Below the pieces are notes generated by a model. That model was not told the DNA's origin and ran no database searches. It worked only from the letters and a program-made list of their open reading frames with translations. The translations under genes were made by a program, and so were the position numbers. From Chionis minor (lineage: Eukaryota > Chordata > Aves > Charadriiformes > Chionididae), in the NCBI GenBank assembly GCA_013398295.1, contig VZSF01001275.1:1-64000 (forward strand): a DNA stretch of 64,000 nt, read 5' to 3'. This document shows, in pieces, positions 23,580-35,284 of the stretch (position 1 is the first letter of the stretch; every line of letters begins with the position of its first letter).

Positions 23580-26500
23580 CATGCTTTCACCAGCTCTGGA
23601 AAGGATAATCAAACTGGGGAATCTTTCCAGTATGCTTCAGTTACAAAGCAAATGTGACTATCAGTGCAGCAGCCAGCTGAAAAAGGATCATGGTCCTGGA
23701 ACAGAAATCATCTGCTTTTGTGTGCAAGTCCTGAATTCTCCCTGCAGTGCAACAGGAGACGCGCGAGAGGCTCAGTCTTCGTGCAGAGTCATTAACGGTA
23801 GAGACATGATTTCACTGTGTAGATGGGAGGGGGTGTATTCCCTTGGGTTAGGATCCGAAATGCATCAGGTTAGTCACTTGCTGCTTCAAGTAAGTCTTTC
23901 ACGTTAGAAAAAATGTTCAAACATGGGAGACTGAATATAACTATTTACATTAAACTCACATATTTTTTTCCTGATGGTTTTTCCTCCTTACTGGAGGTGC
24001 GTATGTTCCAAAGCCAAGCCCCGAAGGCCTTGTTCTGTCTAAACTCCCAAAGAGTGTTTAAGCAGGGACTTTGTGGTTCATAAGTAGCTTTTTCTTCCTG
24101 GTAGCTCATTTTCCATAGAGGTCATGTAATGAGAGTATCATTTACTACTTTGGGCTGCATCTTTTACACTCACAACACAAAGTGAAGCATATCTTATTTT
24201 TTCTGATGCACTCAGCAGAAATTGCAAGTTTTTGTCAAAAACGACAGTCTCCAATATTTGAAGATTTTTGGGAAATTTATTTTCAATTTTTCAAGATTTT
24301 TTTTTTTTTTTGAGAATACTGCCTTATTCCCAGAAAAAAAATGTATTTAGTTAAAAGCACAGTTCTAAAGCAAATTATCAAGCACCCTCGTTGCTGGGAC
24401 AGTTCAGTGTCAAAGAAAACACAGCTGCTGGTATCTCTCATCAGTAGATGCCAGACCCTTCACACTGCCTTAGTGCTTTAGGAGTAGCACAAACATCCAT
24501 CTCCAAGCAGGAGGCTGGTGTCTGCGTGCTCAGAGAGTGCACCGACAGCAGCTGTGTTGTGTATTCAGCATTTGACCGGGGGCACTGTAGGGCTCCCACA
24601 CTTTCCTTCCGATGAGCTAGCTAGAGTACAGGGAGTGCTAGCTGTTGCAGCATGGAGCAAAACTTACACTAGCTGTGTTTGAAAGTTGGAATAGGTGCCT
24701 CTTCTTCCACAGGACTGACTATCTACCTGCTCAACTCCCAGCCAAAGTCCATGTCCATCAAAATTCTGGGAACCTTATAAAAATCCTGGTGGGAGAAGGC
24801 TTTTACTTGTGTCTTCACTCTTGACTAAAGATGCTCTCCCAACTAGTGCTGCCTTCCCTTATTTGTAGCTCTGTATGTTGACCTGTGCTTCTTTGCGACA
24901 CTCCATCCATCTCAGGACAAAAAGAAATGAAAGGAGATCAGTGACACCTTGGAAGTGGTGAGCTCATGCAGACTGAAACAGAATATTACTAATATCATGG
25001 CCCTTGCTGTATGATACTGATCTCCATTGCCTTAGAAGGAGGACATTATTAAACCTCATTTGGTGACCTGGATGGAGGGCTCTCACTTAAAATATTGCAG
25101 GAAAACATTCCTTCATGGAGTGCAAAGGGCATCTCTGGCTCTGCGGGTACAAGCGGTGCCTGGCTTGCAAGTGGAGCAAGCAAAGATGTTCTATCTGCAG
25201 ACTTGGGAAGGGTTTTATACCTGTCCTGCTTGTAATGACAGTGATATCTGTTAAGTGTTCTGCTTGTTACGAGATAGCTCTCAGGAGACTTGGGTTGAAG
25301 ACTCCTTTAGTTAGTTTGCTGCAAGAATTGATCATTGAGCTCAGACAGGGGAGTTTGATCTTGGTAACAGCCTTCACTAGCATCTCTGACGCAATGAGTG
25401 TGAAGCTCTACATACAAATTATACATCGAGTTGTGACAAGAAATGTGCCTTTATGTATGTGCCTTTATTCCATTTTGTGGGGATTTAAAATCCAGCTTTT
25501 TTCCTACTGGGAAAAAGAAAACCTCCTACCGTGCCACAGAAAAATCCTGTGCTGGCTGCTCTGTGGTAACTGCCAGTTCCTGGGCTACAGCCTCCTTTTA
25601 CCACAGGCACAAGGTTGCTCATCTCTTCCTCGGTATTAACTAGGTCACATGCAAAGATATCCTGCAGGGTAAGAGAGTTCATTGAGGCTGTCCCAGTGGG
25701 CTGTGGGGGCACATTGGTGCTTTCTGGCCTGGGAACCTGCTCTTATGTTTGTCAAATCTGTGAAGGGATCCTACAGAGCAATAATCCCAGGTGACAATGC
25801 TGTGATACTGATCCAAAAGACATCAGTCATCCTAAGTCCACAGACCTGCTTGGCACTTTTTGTCAGTTTTCAAAGTGTTTCAAAGGTTCTTGAACAAACA
25901 AATTTTTTGTAAGAAATTTTTACACAGATTTTCTTGTCCCCTGATATTAAACCCAAATTTTTAATACTTTCAAGCTATTTTCTGTAATTTCACAAGTTTC
26001 TTCTGCAGTTAGGCATTTTATTTTATAGTTTTCTATTTCTGGGTTGGTTTTTTTTTTCTGTCTAAATGATTTCTAATATAAAAAATGTCAAAGGCATCTT
26101 TTCATGACAACAAAAAGTTAGAGGAAAAAATAGCCACAGTTATTGCACAGTTTGCTATAAATATGTTTCCTAAAGAGACAGGTTTTTAGCTTCAGGTTCC
26201 TCTGTAAAGTGAATTGTTTATACACTGAGTGTTACTCTTCAGCAGAAAAATGTTTTTCCCATAGCTATAACATATTTCCCATCAATATCCTGAAGGGGAA
26301 AGTGAGGAAGTTTTTTCCCTGTACAACTGGTATTGGAGTTGGCAGACAAGCCCACGTTCATAGCAGGCAAACTGTTATTTGTTCCTTTCAGAACATATCA
26401 ACTGTAAGTGTTTATAAAGTGCAACACAGTGAATAATTCAAATGTAAGCAGAATGGAATAAGCAAGAGCATTGTCTGAGGAATTACATGGCCAGCATAAA

Positions 26501-26727
26501 CTTACAAAGTATGGAAGTTTGCTTAAAACCTGAGCATAAATTTGGAAAGGTAACATTTATTTCACCTGATGTTAGGCATGTCTAGTTCTCTAAATCTCTT
26601 TTATAACTGAAGGACAAAGATAAGCACTTTAATCAAGTATTCATTACACTTGAATGGACATTATTTCAATAGGCAGAATTGGTTATCTTCTGGAAATGCC
26701 AGTCTTTCCCCATCCAGGACAATTAAT
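23580..26727. other. Noncoding stretch with one long unidentified frame
   Basis: A plus-strand frame at 25115-25639 is open for 174 codons. It is rich in leucine and cysteine with hydrophobic runs, but I see no family motif, no convincing signal peptide and no conserved cysteine spacing. Another frame at 23581-23907 (108 codons) is likewise unrecognised. T-runs occur at about 24297-24312 and 26048-26057. The remainder shows nothing I can name. Confidence 0.45.
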
Positions 26728-27312
26728 TTATACTAAACCCTTGCATTTCTGATGACTAAATCTGTGACTAGACAAGTACTGAAGCCTGATGAGTAGCTGG
26801 AGGAGACAAATATTTAAGTAGAAGAGAATATTAGAAGTCAGAAAGTCCAAAGGTTTTTCTTCCAAACTATGTTGTAGACTTCTTGCAGGCTTGTCACTGT
26901 TTGCAAATCCTAAATACTGAATTCCCAGCTTGAGGTGGAGGTTACCCTCCATGAAAGGAAGATTAAATTTAATAAATATTTTACAGTGTGAGCAGTAAAG
27001 AAAGATTGGGGGTTTTGTGCAGGGTGTTGCACAAGAAATTGTTAAGGTTTTGTTCTCTGTTGACAGTAAGCTTTGCTTATCTGATAATGAAAACAGCAGC
27101 TGGAAAAATTTCTTGACTTCATCTAGTCTATTACTGTGCTCACAATGGATTGGTTCTGCAATAACACTATCATATGAAGGGATACCATTAAGGACCTGTA
27201 TTTTATATTTGGAAGGCCACATGTCAGGGATCAGTAAACATTGACCATAGCAACACAGACTTCTTTTTTCTCTTTTCCCTCTCTGATTTTTTTTTTTAAT
27301 ATACAAAAGCAC
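26728..27312 (-). other. Unidentified 194-codon open frame, coding status doubtful
   Basis: This is the longest open frame in the window. It starts with a lysine/arginine-rich stretch (YIKKKNQRGKREKR) and ends with a leucine-rich hydrophobic run. I recognise no domain, catalytic motif or membrane topology. There is no splice context or upstream GC-rich promoter, and the surrounding DNA is ordinary AT-rich sequence. With random composition at about 38% GC, a frame this long would be rare but not impossible in 64 kb. It could be chance, a decayed transposable-element frame, or a lineage-specific gene. Chance is my default. Confidence 0.12.
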
Positions 27313-27375
27313 AATAAAACTTAATTTCAGGCACTCTCCCCCTCAGTCATTAAGTGAGATAATGCAACATTTTGT

Positions 27376-27406
27376 GCGCACATACACACGCGCACACACA
27401 AACACA
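27376..27406. repeat. CA/CG-rich microsatellite-like tract
   Basis: An alternating purine-pyrimidine stretch (gcgcacatacacacgcgcac, then further CA dinucleotides) of about 30 bases. It is an imperfect dinucleotide repeat with Z-DNA-forming sequence character. No function is inferred. Confidence 0.75.
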
Positions 27407-27409
27407 GAG

Positions 27410-29589
27410 GCAAAGGATGGAGGCTGGAAGCACATCATCTGAACTCCATGGCAGAAGAGAGCTGTCTTTTTGGGCAGCTGTCGTTAACTGCTGCCTCTGG
27501 ACTTCAGTGGTTCCATGATGAAATTGTTCTCAGAACTGTTCCTTCGCCTGCGATGAGCTTGGCTGGTTCTCCAGCTGGAGCCTGCGTTTGTAGTTCCTCA
27601 GCGTGCTTTGTCCTCTGTGCCTGGGTGGTCATGCTTTATGTCGGCCAGTACACAAGGACTGTGAGCTGCATTCTGGACGCTCACAAAGTTCAGATATGGG
27701 TTCCTTTGCCCAGTCCAGCTATATATTTACATAACATTAACAACAGAAAGCTATCATGTGACCTTCAAAGAGCTTCTTGCATTTTAATTGCCTTCAAAGT
27801 CCCAAGACACACATGGGGTATTCTGTGGGAACCAAATATACACAAACGGAGACTAATGTGACAATGCATGATCATAAATGTGTAGCTGTACACATCCACC
27901 CTCTGTCATTTGAAACAAGCTCTGTAAACTGAAATGGTCACCTTCATAATTTTACTGGTTTGTATTCATCTGTCTGCAAAACCTACACATTCAGTCCTAT
28001 TTTTGTAAACAGAGTCTTGGGGATTTTGATAAGGTATTTGGAGGCGAAGAAAATGTATGAAGATGGAATCTCTGCATAATCTTGTTAGAACTTTGCATAA
28101 AATTATCCTTTGCATATGACTTTTCATCTTCAAAGTGTTTTACAAACATTTCTCTACCAGTGTTGATGTAATTCTAATCACTTTAGCAGATGTTGTTTTG
28201 CTGGACTGTGATACCGTGTCCCTGTATCCAGTAACCCGTGCAGACTGGAACAGCAGCGCAAGCTGCAGCAACAGTGTGGCCTTCTGATTTAGCTTTGATG
28301 GATGCTACTAAAACTGGAGATAATATAGAAGCAAATGCATCTGTGTTTTGGAAAAAGAAACATTTGGTGTTTAAGTGGATTTATTTTTTGTTCAAAACCC
28401 AAGTAGTGAACTGGAGGAATCGGGGAAACCGTGCTACTGAAGCATGAGATAGACACTAAGGTAAACATTCATGCAAATAAAAATACAGAAGTGTGATGAT
28501 GAGTTGGAGCTTTTAAAGTGAGGCAATGGATAAAATGTTTTTGTTTTGTTAGAAAACACTTAGCTATATTTTGAAAAGTAAGCGTCAGTGTCTAGAGAGA
28601 AATTCAGGGTATTAATTTCATGTTGAATGCCACCCTTTCTCAGATTCATTTTCATTGGTGCATTTTCTAACTAATATAAGCAGAAGAAAAGGGGAAAATT
28701 TCTTATAGCACAATTGTTTTGAAAGTGCTCTGCTAGGTGTAGAATGACAGATTGATTACCTGTCTCTAGACCCCTACATTCTTGTGACATTCAGAACTGG
28801 GTTGGCTATTACACAAGCTCCTCTTCCACCTTTTGGAAATTACTGCTGTTTTTCAGAAAGTTTCATAAAAGTACAAACTTTTATAATATTTTCCAAAATA
28901 TTTTGCAATAGAAACATTTCTCCCCTCAGCTGCTCCCCTTGTTTGCCTATTAACAGGCATTATGAAAGGTGGTGAAATAAACCCAAGAACATCATGTTTC
29001 ATTTCAATTACAAAAGACTAGGGCTCCTTAACAAGCTTTTGCTTCCATAAACCTCAACCCAATGCACTAGAACACATCCCCATGGGCTTTCCACTGCCAC
29101 ACGCACACGCTTATGTGCATACATGCCATTCATATGTAACCACCAAAATAAAATCCTTGGGGAAATATACTGCCAAAGGTGACACGAAAGCGCTTAAGTA
29201 GCATCTTGAACCACATAAATGCTTACTTGAAATCAGATTTCACTTGTAATTTGTTTCAGCGCTATCATTAAAACAAGAGGGAAAACAGAAATGAATTATT
29301 GCACTGTAATTTCTTCCCCGCAGTGTTATCGGCTAACAGTATACATAGTTTATGCTGTAAATTCTAATGTGTGGTCATAAGCCTAGGGAAAACAAGTCCC
29401 CTCAAAAGCATATGACTAATATTCAACGGCTCCAGTTACCTTTCTTAAATAATCATGCTTAATAGCTTGCACACAAGGAAGAAAACTTCTGTGAGAGCGG
29501 ATTGCTAAGTGGTACTTCGTAACGAACAGTGTGCACAGGTGTTTGTACATTTTTCTCTAAAACACGATGGTGATGAGAAATCACTGCAG
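27410..29589. other. Noncoding stretch, possible regulatory segments
   Basis: No gene is recognised. A 137-codon plus frame at 27448-27861 lacks any familiar motif. At 28070-28117 three near-copies of a POU half-site (ctctgcataa, ctttgcataa, ctttgcatat) are clustered. The segment 29160-29420 has no repeat character and an even, motif-rich composition often seen in conserved noncoding DNA. Conservation cannot be judged without other genomes. Confidence 0.35.
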
Positions 29590-30420
29590 GGCACTGGGCT
29601 GCCCTGCCCGCTCAGGAGAAGAGTGAAGCCTGGGAGGTGGACATGGTGCTGCAGGGGCTGGCGGTCCAGGCTCGGGGGCCGCGGGGCCTCCCCGGGCCGG
29701 CAGGGCAGGGTGTCAGGGCATCTGGGCAGCCCCAGGCGTCCGGCCACCTCCCTGAGGACAGAGACGGGCTGAGGCCATCTGCCCATGGGTGGGGGCCATG
29801 GCCGGGCAGGACAGTGCTGTGGGGAGCTGGAGACTGGCCCTGCTGTGGCAGGGCTGGGACAGGGACTGCCAGCCCCGGCGGGCTGACGTGGGGTCCTGGG
29901 CCATCCTGAGCCTTCCCCTGCAGCCCGTTGCTGTGGGTAGTGTCCCCTGTCTTCTCCCTTGGAGGAGGTTTGCTCCTCAGCTTTGTGCCCTGGGGTCTCG
30001 CCGGAGGGGTGCTGGTGTGCCCCTCCAGCCACACTGCCTATTTCTGCTTTCTCTGGCAGGGGAGGTGTGACAGCAGGAAGAGTCCTTTATAACCTCCCTG
30101 CGTTAAATCCTCCTTATTGATGGGGTACAAGCAGAGAGCGGCTTCTCTTCAGCAGACAGACAGCCCCCTCACCCCGTCCCTGGCAAGCATGGGAGGAGCG
30201 GCGGGTGTCTGTGCTCCAGCTTGGTCCTCCCGCCGGCCACATGTCATGGCTTTGCTGCACAGCTGGGGCAGCCACCATGGTGGGGGAGACCCCCCCACCC
30301 CAGCCCCGCACAGCTGTGCTGGAAATTTCAGGGCAGCATGAGGCCATTCTCCAGGTCCTGTGACGAACTTCCAGGGTCTGTGCTTCGCCCTGTGCGTGTC
30401 TGTGGTGCCAAATGGCCCAA
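29590..30420. other. Sharply bounded GC-rich island, function unknown
   Basis: GC content jumps abruptly from the AT-rich flanks and stays high for about 0.8 kb, with the richest part at 29640-29920. CpG dinucleotides are present, for example in cgggggccgcgg and ccccgggccggc near 29673-29702, but they are fewer than in a classical unmethylated CpG-island promoter. Proline- and glycine-rich frames run on both strands (29505-30032 minus, 29637-29909 plus), which reflects the composition and not coding. Possible explanations are an orphan CpG island or alternative promoter, a GC-rich exon of a long gene, or an LTR or other inserted repeat that I cannot name. Confidence 0.5.
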
Positions 30421-31560
30421 CTGGGACCTCAGTCAAACAGGTATTAAAGAACTGAGAATGGAAAATAGTCCATTACCTTTGACCGTCATTCATCCATGCC
30501 TAAGTTAAAACCACAAAACTCTCCTTTTTCTAGACACAATAAAGACTATGATTAGATGATAAAGTTGATAATACTGAGTTACAGTTACAAAGCTGGAGAA
30601 GGAGTGTCTGCGTACTTCCTCGCACATATAAGCCCCTACATGTACTCTAGAATAGTTGTCATGTTAAGTTTTCCCTTCACAGAAATCTCACATCCCTAAG
30701 GTAAGAGACAGCAGAACTGAGCTGACTAATAAGACAAATCTCTCTTATGATTTCAAAATAAAGTTCACAGCTTTTCAGATCGCCAGGAATTTGAAAGGTT
30801 ATACTTTCTGCAGAAGGCTGTGACATTTGCTCAGCTTTCTTACTCTGTGGTCTGGGGCAGCATCTTCAAGCCTGCTCTCTAAGACAAATCATGGTTCAGA
30901 TGCCCTTGACAGCAATACCTCTGGCAATGCTGGATCCTCTTCACCAAGGGCTGATTTAATTTTACTTTCATTGTCTCCAGTGGAATTACACCATTACCAC
31001 AGAGATGTGAATCTAGACATGTGAAAGTCAAAAGGGAAGAGCTTCCTCTAGAGTCTCTGTGATGTATTTCTTAATAAAAAACCCCCTCACAAGCAAGCAA
31101 GCAAGCAAGCAAACAGAATCCTGAAGTAAATTAACCAGTGCACTTTGGACTTCAGTTAGAAGCCAGCCATGAACTGAGGGAAGATAGCTAAAGGACATCT
31201 AGGTAAAGGTGAAATCCAGAAACTCTGAATACCCGTTGCATTCATACTAGAGGAGATAGGAAAGTGACTGGAGCTCATCTGGGAAGACAGAATAAGGATA
31301 GCTGTCATTTCAGGTGTTAAATCTGACAGAACATCTTACCTATGTCAAAAATAGGACATAGTTTACAAAGTAAATATGCATCTAGAATTTTAAAATGCAA
31401 ATGAAAAAAATTACAAAAGAGATGTAAAAGCCTAAAAACATTCCTACTTTGAGCAATAGAAATGTTTTCTTCTCTACTGAAGTTTCCAAATGGGTCAGTC
31501 CCAGGGTCACAGAGAAATAAGATCTTTCATCTTTTTCTTGCTAAAACACAGAGAGAAAAG
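30421..31560. other. Noncoding stretch, no gene recognised
   Basis: Composition is AT-rich again. Only short frames occur. A tetranucleotide repeat at 31090-31113 is listed separately. Confidence 0.5.
31090..31113 (+). repeat. (AAGC)n microsatellite
   Basis: Five full copies of the tetranucleotide caag/aagc follow one another, then a degenerate copy (aaac). A pure short tandem repeat of this kind is likely to vary in length between individuals. Confidence 0.9.
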
Positions 31561-31564
31561 TTAA

Positions 31565-31626
31565 CCTGGGACTTGACTCAAGATCTGAGGCGCTGCAGGG
31601 AAGTGCCCTAACCACTAAGCTGTGGT
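31565..31626 (-). repeat. tRNA-derived SINE head (Pol III A and B boxes), reverse strand
   Basis: On the minus strand the order is agcttagtggttagggcact, then gcctcagatcttgagtcaag, then tcccagg. The first part matches a Pol III A box (TRGCNNAGYGG) at about 31612-31624. The second ends in a B-box-like gagtcaagtcc at 31569-31579, which agrees with GGTTCRANTCC at most positions. About 32 bases separate the boxes, a tRNA-like spacing. The sequence does not continue as a full tRNA acceptor stem, so a functional tRNA is unlikely. It resembles the tRNA-derived heads of old amniote SINEs including MIR. The body downstream on the minus strand, towards 31500, is too diverged to name. Confidence 0.5.
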
Positions 31627-34600
31627 AATTTGTGAGTGGATTCTTCTATCTCTTATTTTTACCAGAAATTCATTCTTGGTCTTCAGAAGCTTTTCTTCAT
31701 TAAAATGCTCTGGCATTCAGTCAGTTTTGAGCAGTACAGCAAATTATTCGCAAATGTAAGGTAATTTGAATTTCTCTGTATCTTTAGAGAAGACGTTGAA
31801 AAATTTGCCTTATTTTACCTTCAATGACCTTCAAAATTCACACCCAGTCTGACATTTTTCTCAGTTCAGCTAGCGAAAGATAATGTCTTGTGCCATGCAG
31901 CCCTGACTCTGCTACATGCAATCACTACTGGGACGTTCTGATGAAAAGTTTCAGATTTGCTGTATCTGTTGCAGGCCAAAAAATATTTAATGAAAAATTC
32001 CTAAACAAAATTTTAGCTGGAATCATGGCTGGATCAAAGACAAAAAGAGAGTCAGACTCTTTTTAAAGGTCTTGAGGTCAGTGTCAAGACTATGTGATAG
32101 AAAGAATAGTATCTCAGACAAATATGGAAAAAAAAAAGAGAAGTTTAAGGCTGGGATTAACCCCTTCCAGTAGAAAAAAGGTAGATTTTTTTTTTAGAAC
32201 ATGTTAACATGGAAGAAGGAAGAAACAGCTTTGGAATGGGAGAAAGAAGAGGAAGGAAAAGCTGTATGCAAACAGCCATTTCCAGGTAGTATGAGAGCCT
32301 GTTACTTCTCTGATAGAGATTGATTTTACCCAGAAAGATGAGACATATGACAGCTTCTGAAAAACTAGGTGTAACATTCTCACCTTGCATAGTTCAAAGT
32401 CATGTCAAACTTGATGTACCTAGCAGTGGGACTTACGATTTTTGCTGTTCAGGTGTTCCCATGGTGGTTGGTAGCTCTGCGTCGAAACAATCAGCATACA
32501 AAGTTGATTAACAAAAGTTGTAGAGATTAAGAGTGCTTCTCACTTCTGGCCGTCAGGCTATGGCAGTTCTCCCTCTGAAACCAAACCATCCAAATCAGAG
32601 GTCTTTTAGAAGTCTAAGCCTGTATTTCATAGCATGTGCATTCAAATATGTGTATAGGGAAGTGTGTTGGAACAGTATTCCATACAAATAATGTCTGTGG
32701 GTAAGATAGGAGGTGGGTAGATCACAGCAAAATACAAAGGCTAATTTGGGGGTGAGTGTTTCAGCTTATGTATATCAAAGCATTGATGCATGAGTCATTG
32801 GCACAGAATGACTAATTTTTTGCATCAGAGTAATAGAATGTTCTTGCTTACTGCTTTTCATATCTATGAATAATGCCGAATGAAATGATTCTTCTTTAAA
32901 TCAACCATCATCTGTGTTTGCTGCATAACAAAGATACTGATTCTTAGAAAATACATGGATGGATGTCCTAAATATGCCAAATATGATAGAGAGAAGAAGG
33001 AAAGACAGAGGGAGAAAGACAGAAAGAAAACGTGAGTGATAGAAAGAGGTATGAGAGAAATAAAGGAAGAAAAATGAGAAAGAAGAAAATGAAAGAAAAG
33101 AAGGAAAAGAAAGAAACATCCTCCCTCCCAACATGCAGTAACAGTATTGTGAGACTACTTTCTGATAAAGCTATGTATAGAATCAGCATAAAGCTTTTTA
33201 TTGCATATGCTTTTTTTGTAACTGGTCTCTGAGAGGTGTCTTCCTATTCTTGGTTAGAAGTCAATCACTAACTTTTATGTTAATAGTAACTGTGAGATGA
33301 GGAGCGGCAAATATATATTCAGCTCTTAAATTAACAACTTCTGACAACTTGAATTAAACCAAAATGTGATTGTATTACATTTCACTCTGAATCTACATGG
33401 TTAGCTCTAGCAGGTATCAGACCAGCAGGAATCATCAGTTGTCATACTTGTGGTAACTCTCTAATTAGCTATGACATAGAACAGCCTTTTGATCTTGACC
33501 ATGTTCTACTAATTATTTAATCTTTGACAACATAAAAACATGTTTCGGCACATAACCTGAGAAAGAACACAGTATAAGTTTTCTTTTAAAGCCTACAAAA
33601 GCCAATAGCATACTCAAGAAAATAACCCCAAACTCTTCTTAAATCTGTTTTTTCCCTCTCTTTTTATTAAAGCTGAACATGAGCCGTAAGTCCAAATACA
33701 AATGGGCATGAACTTTTCCTCTTAGGGCAGATTTCATGGCATCCAGTGTCAGATATCTATAAGAAAGATGCTTAACCCTGAGTTTTCTTCTGAGTTCTGC
33801 TTATAGTCAATGGAAAGAAGCAGACACTTTTAGATAATTTTAGACATTTACCTCAGAATGAGGCAAATCATACTCTAGAGTTGCCTTTTTTTGGTCCACT
33901 GACCCTAAAGGCAGGCTTGAGAGACCAGCTTGGACATAAGTACATCTGGTAAGAGACATCTCACCTAAGGTATTTTAGAAAGACCAGATGTATCACACTG
34001 CAGAAGAGCCTAATTCTTTCCCTAGACTAAAAGACCATGCTTGGGGTTAAATGAGATGAATTCCAGCCTTGTTGTCTTCTATGTATTTGGCAGAACCTGT
34101 GTCTGGCCAGAGAACAATGGTTACATTTCACTTATGAATAAAGTAGAAACATTCTTTGAAATTCTGGAATTTGTGAGAATCTTACCCAGAACAGTAGGCT
34201 TCTGGCTAAAGCATTTGCTGAAGAGTGTTTGGGGGACAGCCAAGCCCTTGCCTGGCCGGATTTGCAGTAAGGAATCAAGGCTACTTAATGTAGGTGAGTG
34301 CCTGCTTTTGGGCAGACACATATCATTGGATCAGGAAGAAAGGACCTGAATCAAGGCTGAGTAGTAACTTCTGGATGGGCCTCTTACCTATGGGAAAACA
34401 TTTTCTCACTACAGTATCAGGTCACCTCTCACCTGTTGTCTCATTAAGTATGGAAATTATCCTCACAGAGTTTTGTTAAAACAGATATGGTGCTACAAAA
34501 TTCTTGGGTTTTGACAACTGGAACTTTCTAATAAAAAAGAATGATGCTGGAAGGTCCTGGCCAACAGACCCGAAACCCTTCTTTTTCTCTTTCTCCCTTT

Positions 34601-35284
34601 TTTACTTTTCACTAAAATTTTGTGATAAACTCTAATGTAAACTAGCAGACCACCTCTGTTTATTTACTATACCAACTTCATGTACAACAAGAAACACTCT
34701 CGTCTGACTGCTTTATACTCTGCAGAGAAAAAAGTCACTGATAAACTGTGATAGTCTTTGACAATGAATAAGAATCATTCAGTAGCAGCCAATGGTTTCA
34801 AACACGCTTTCCATCCATTTCACAAATACCTAGCTGAACAGGTGAAAGCGGGCACCAGCTTCTCTACTCTTGCCTACTAGTGTCTGATAGCTCAGGCATG
34901 TTTGTACAGCTTCCCGACTGTAGCTGTCTCAAGACTGGCCAGCCTGAGAAGTTCTCATTTTCCTGCACTGTCTGTACCCCTTGAGCATGGTGCCAGTAGC
35001 ACATTCCTCCCAGGCTCTACAGACCAAGTGCAGTGTACAGGCACCACAGCTCTTCCTGGTTCCTATCTCACTCTTTCCTATGGAGTTGTGCATTTAGGTG
35101 TGTGAGAGTTTCCTACGCAAAGGTCTTATTGAACTTCCTTGAAAGTTACTAACTGTTTCTAAAGAGAAAACTCTTCACTTATTTTTAATAGAAGGTTTTC
35201 CCCAGTAGCTTTGGCAAACACTAGTGTGAGGGCAAGTGTCTGTCTTACGAGCAGTGGCAAGAACAAGGAAGAAACACGTTATTA
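31627..35284. other. Noncoding stretch, no gene recognised
   Basis: The interval holds a polypurine tract at 32985-33117 (listed separately) and short frames only. A plus frame at 34041-34349 (102 codons) has no recognisable features. No RNA gene or regulatory motif stands out. Confidence 0.5.
32985..33117 (+). repeat. Long polypurine (A/G) tract
   Basis: About 130 bases consist almost entirely of A and G on the plus strand, with GAAA, AAAG and GAGA units and few pyrimidine interruptions. It is an imperfect purine tract, not a clean tandem repeat. The phenylalanine/serine-rich minus frames and lysine/glutamate-rich plus frame over it are products of this composition and should not be read as genes. 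Such tracts can form triplex (H-DNA) structures. Confidence 0.85.

Noticed and set aside
29505..30032. 175-codon proline-rich minus-strand frame in the GC island
   Set aside because: The island is open in most frames on both strands, and the protein is low-complexity with no familiar motif.
31565..31626. Functional tRNA gene on the minus strand
   Set aside because: A and B boxes are present, but the B box has mismatches and no full acceptor stem or anticodon arm can be formed, so a SINE head or tRNA pseudogene fits better.
32901..33232. Phenylalanine/serine-rich and lysine-rich frames
   Set aside because: They are translations of the polypurine/polypyrimidine tract.
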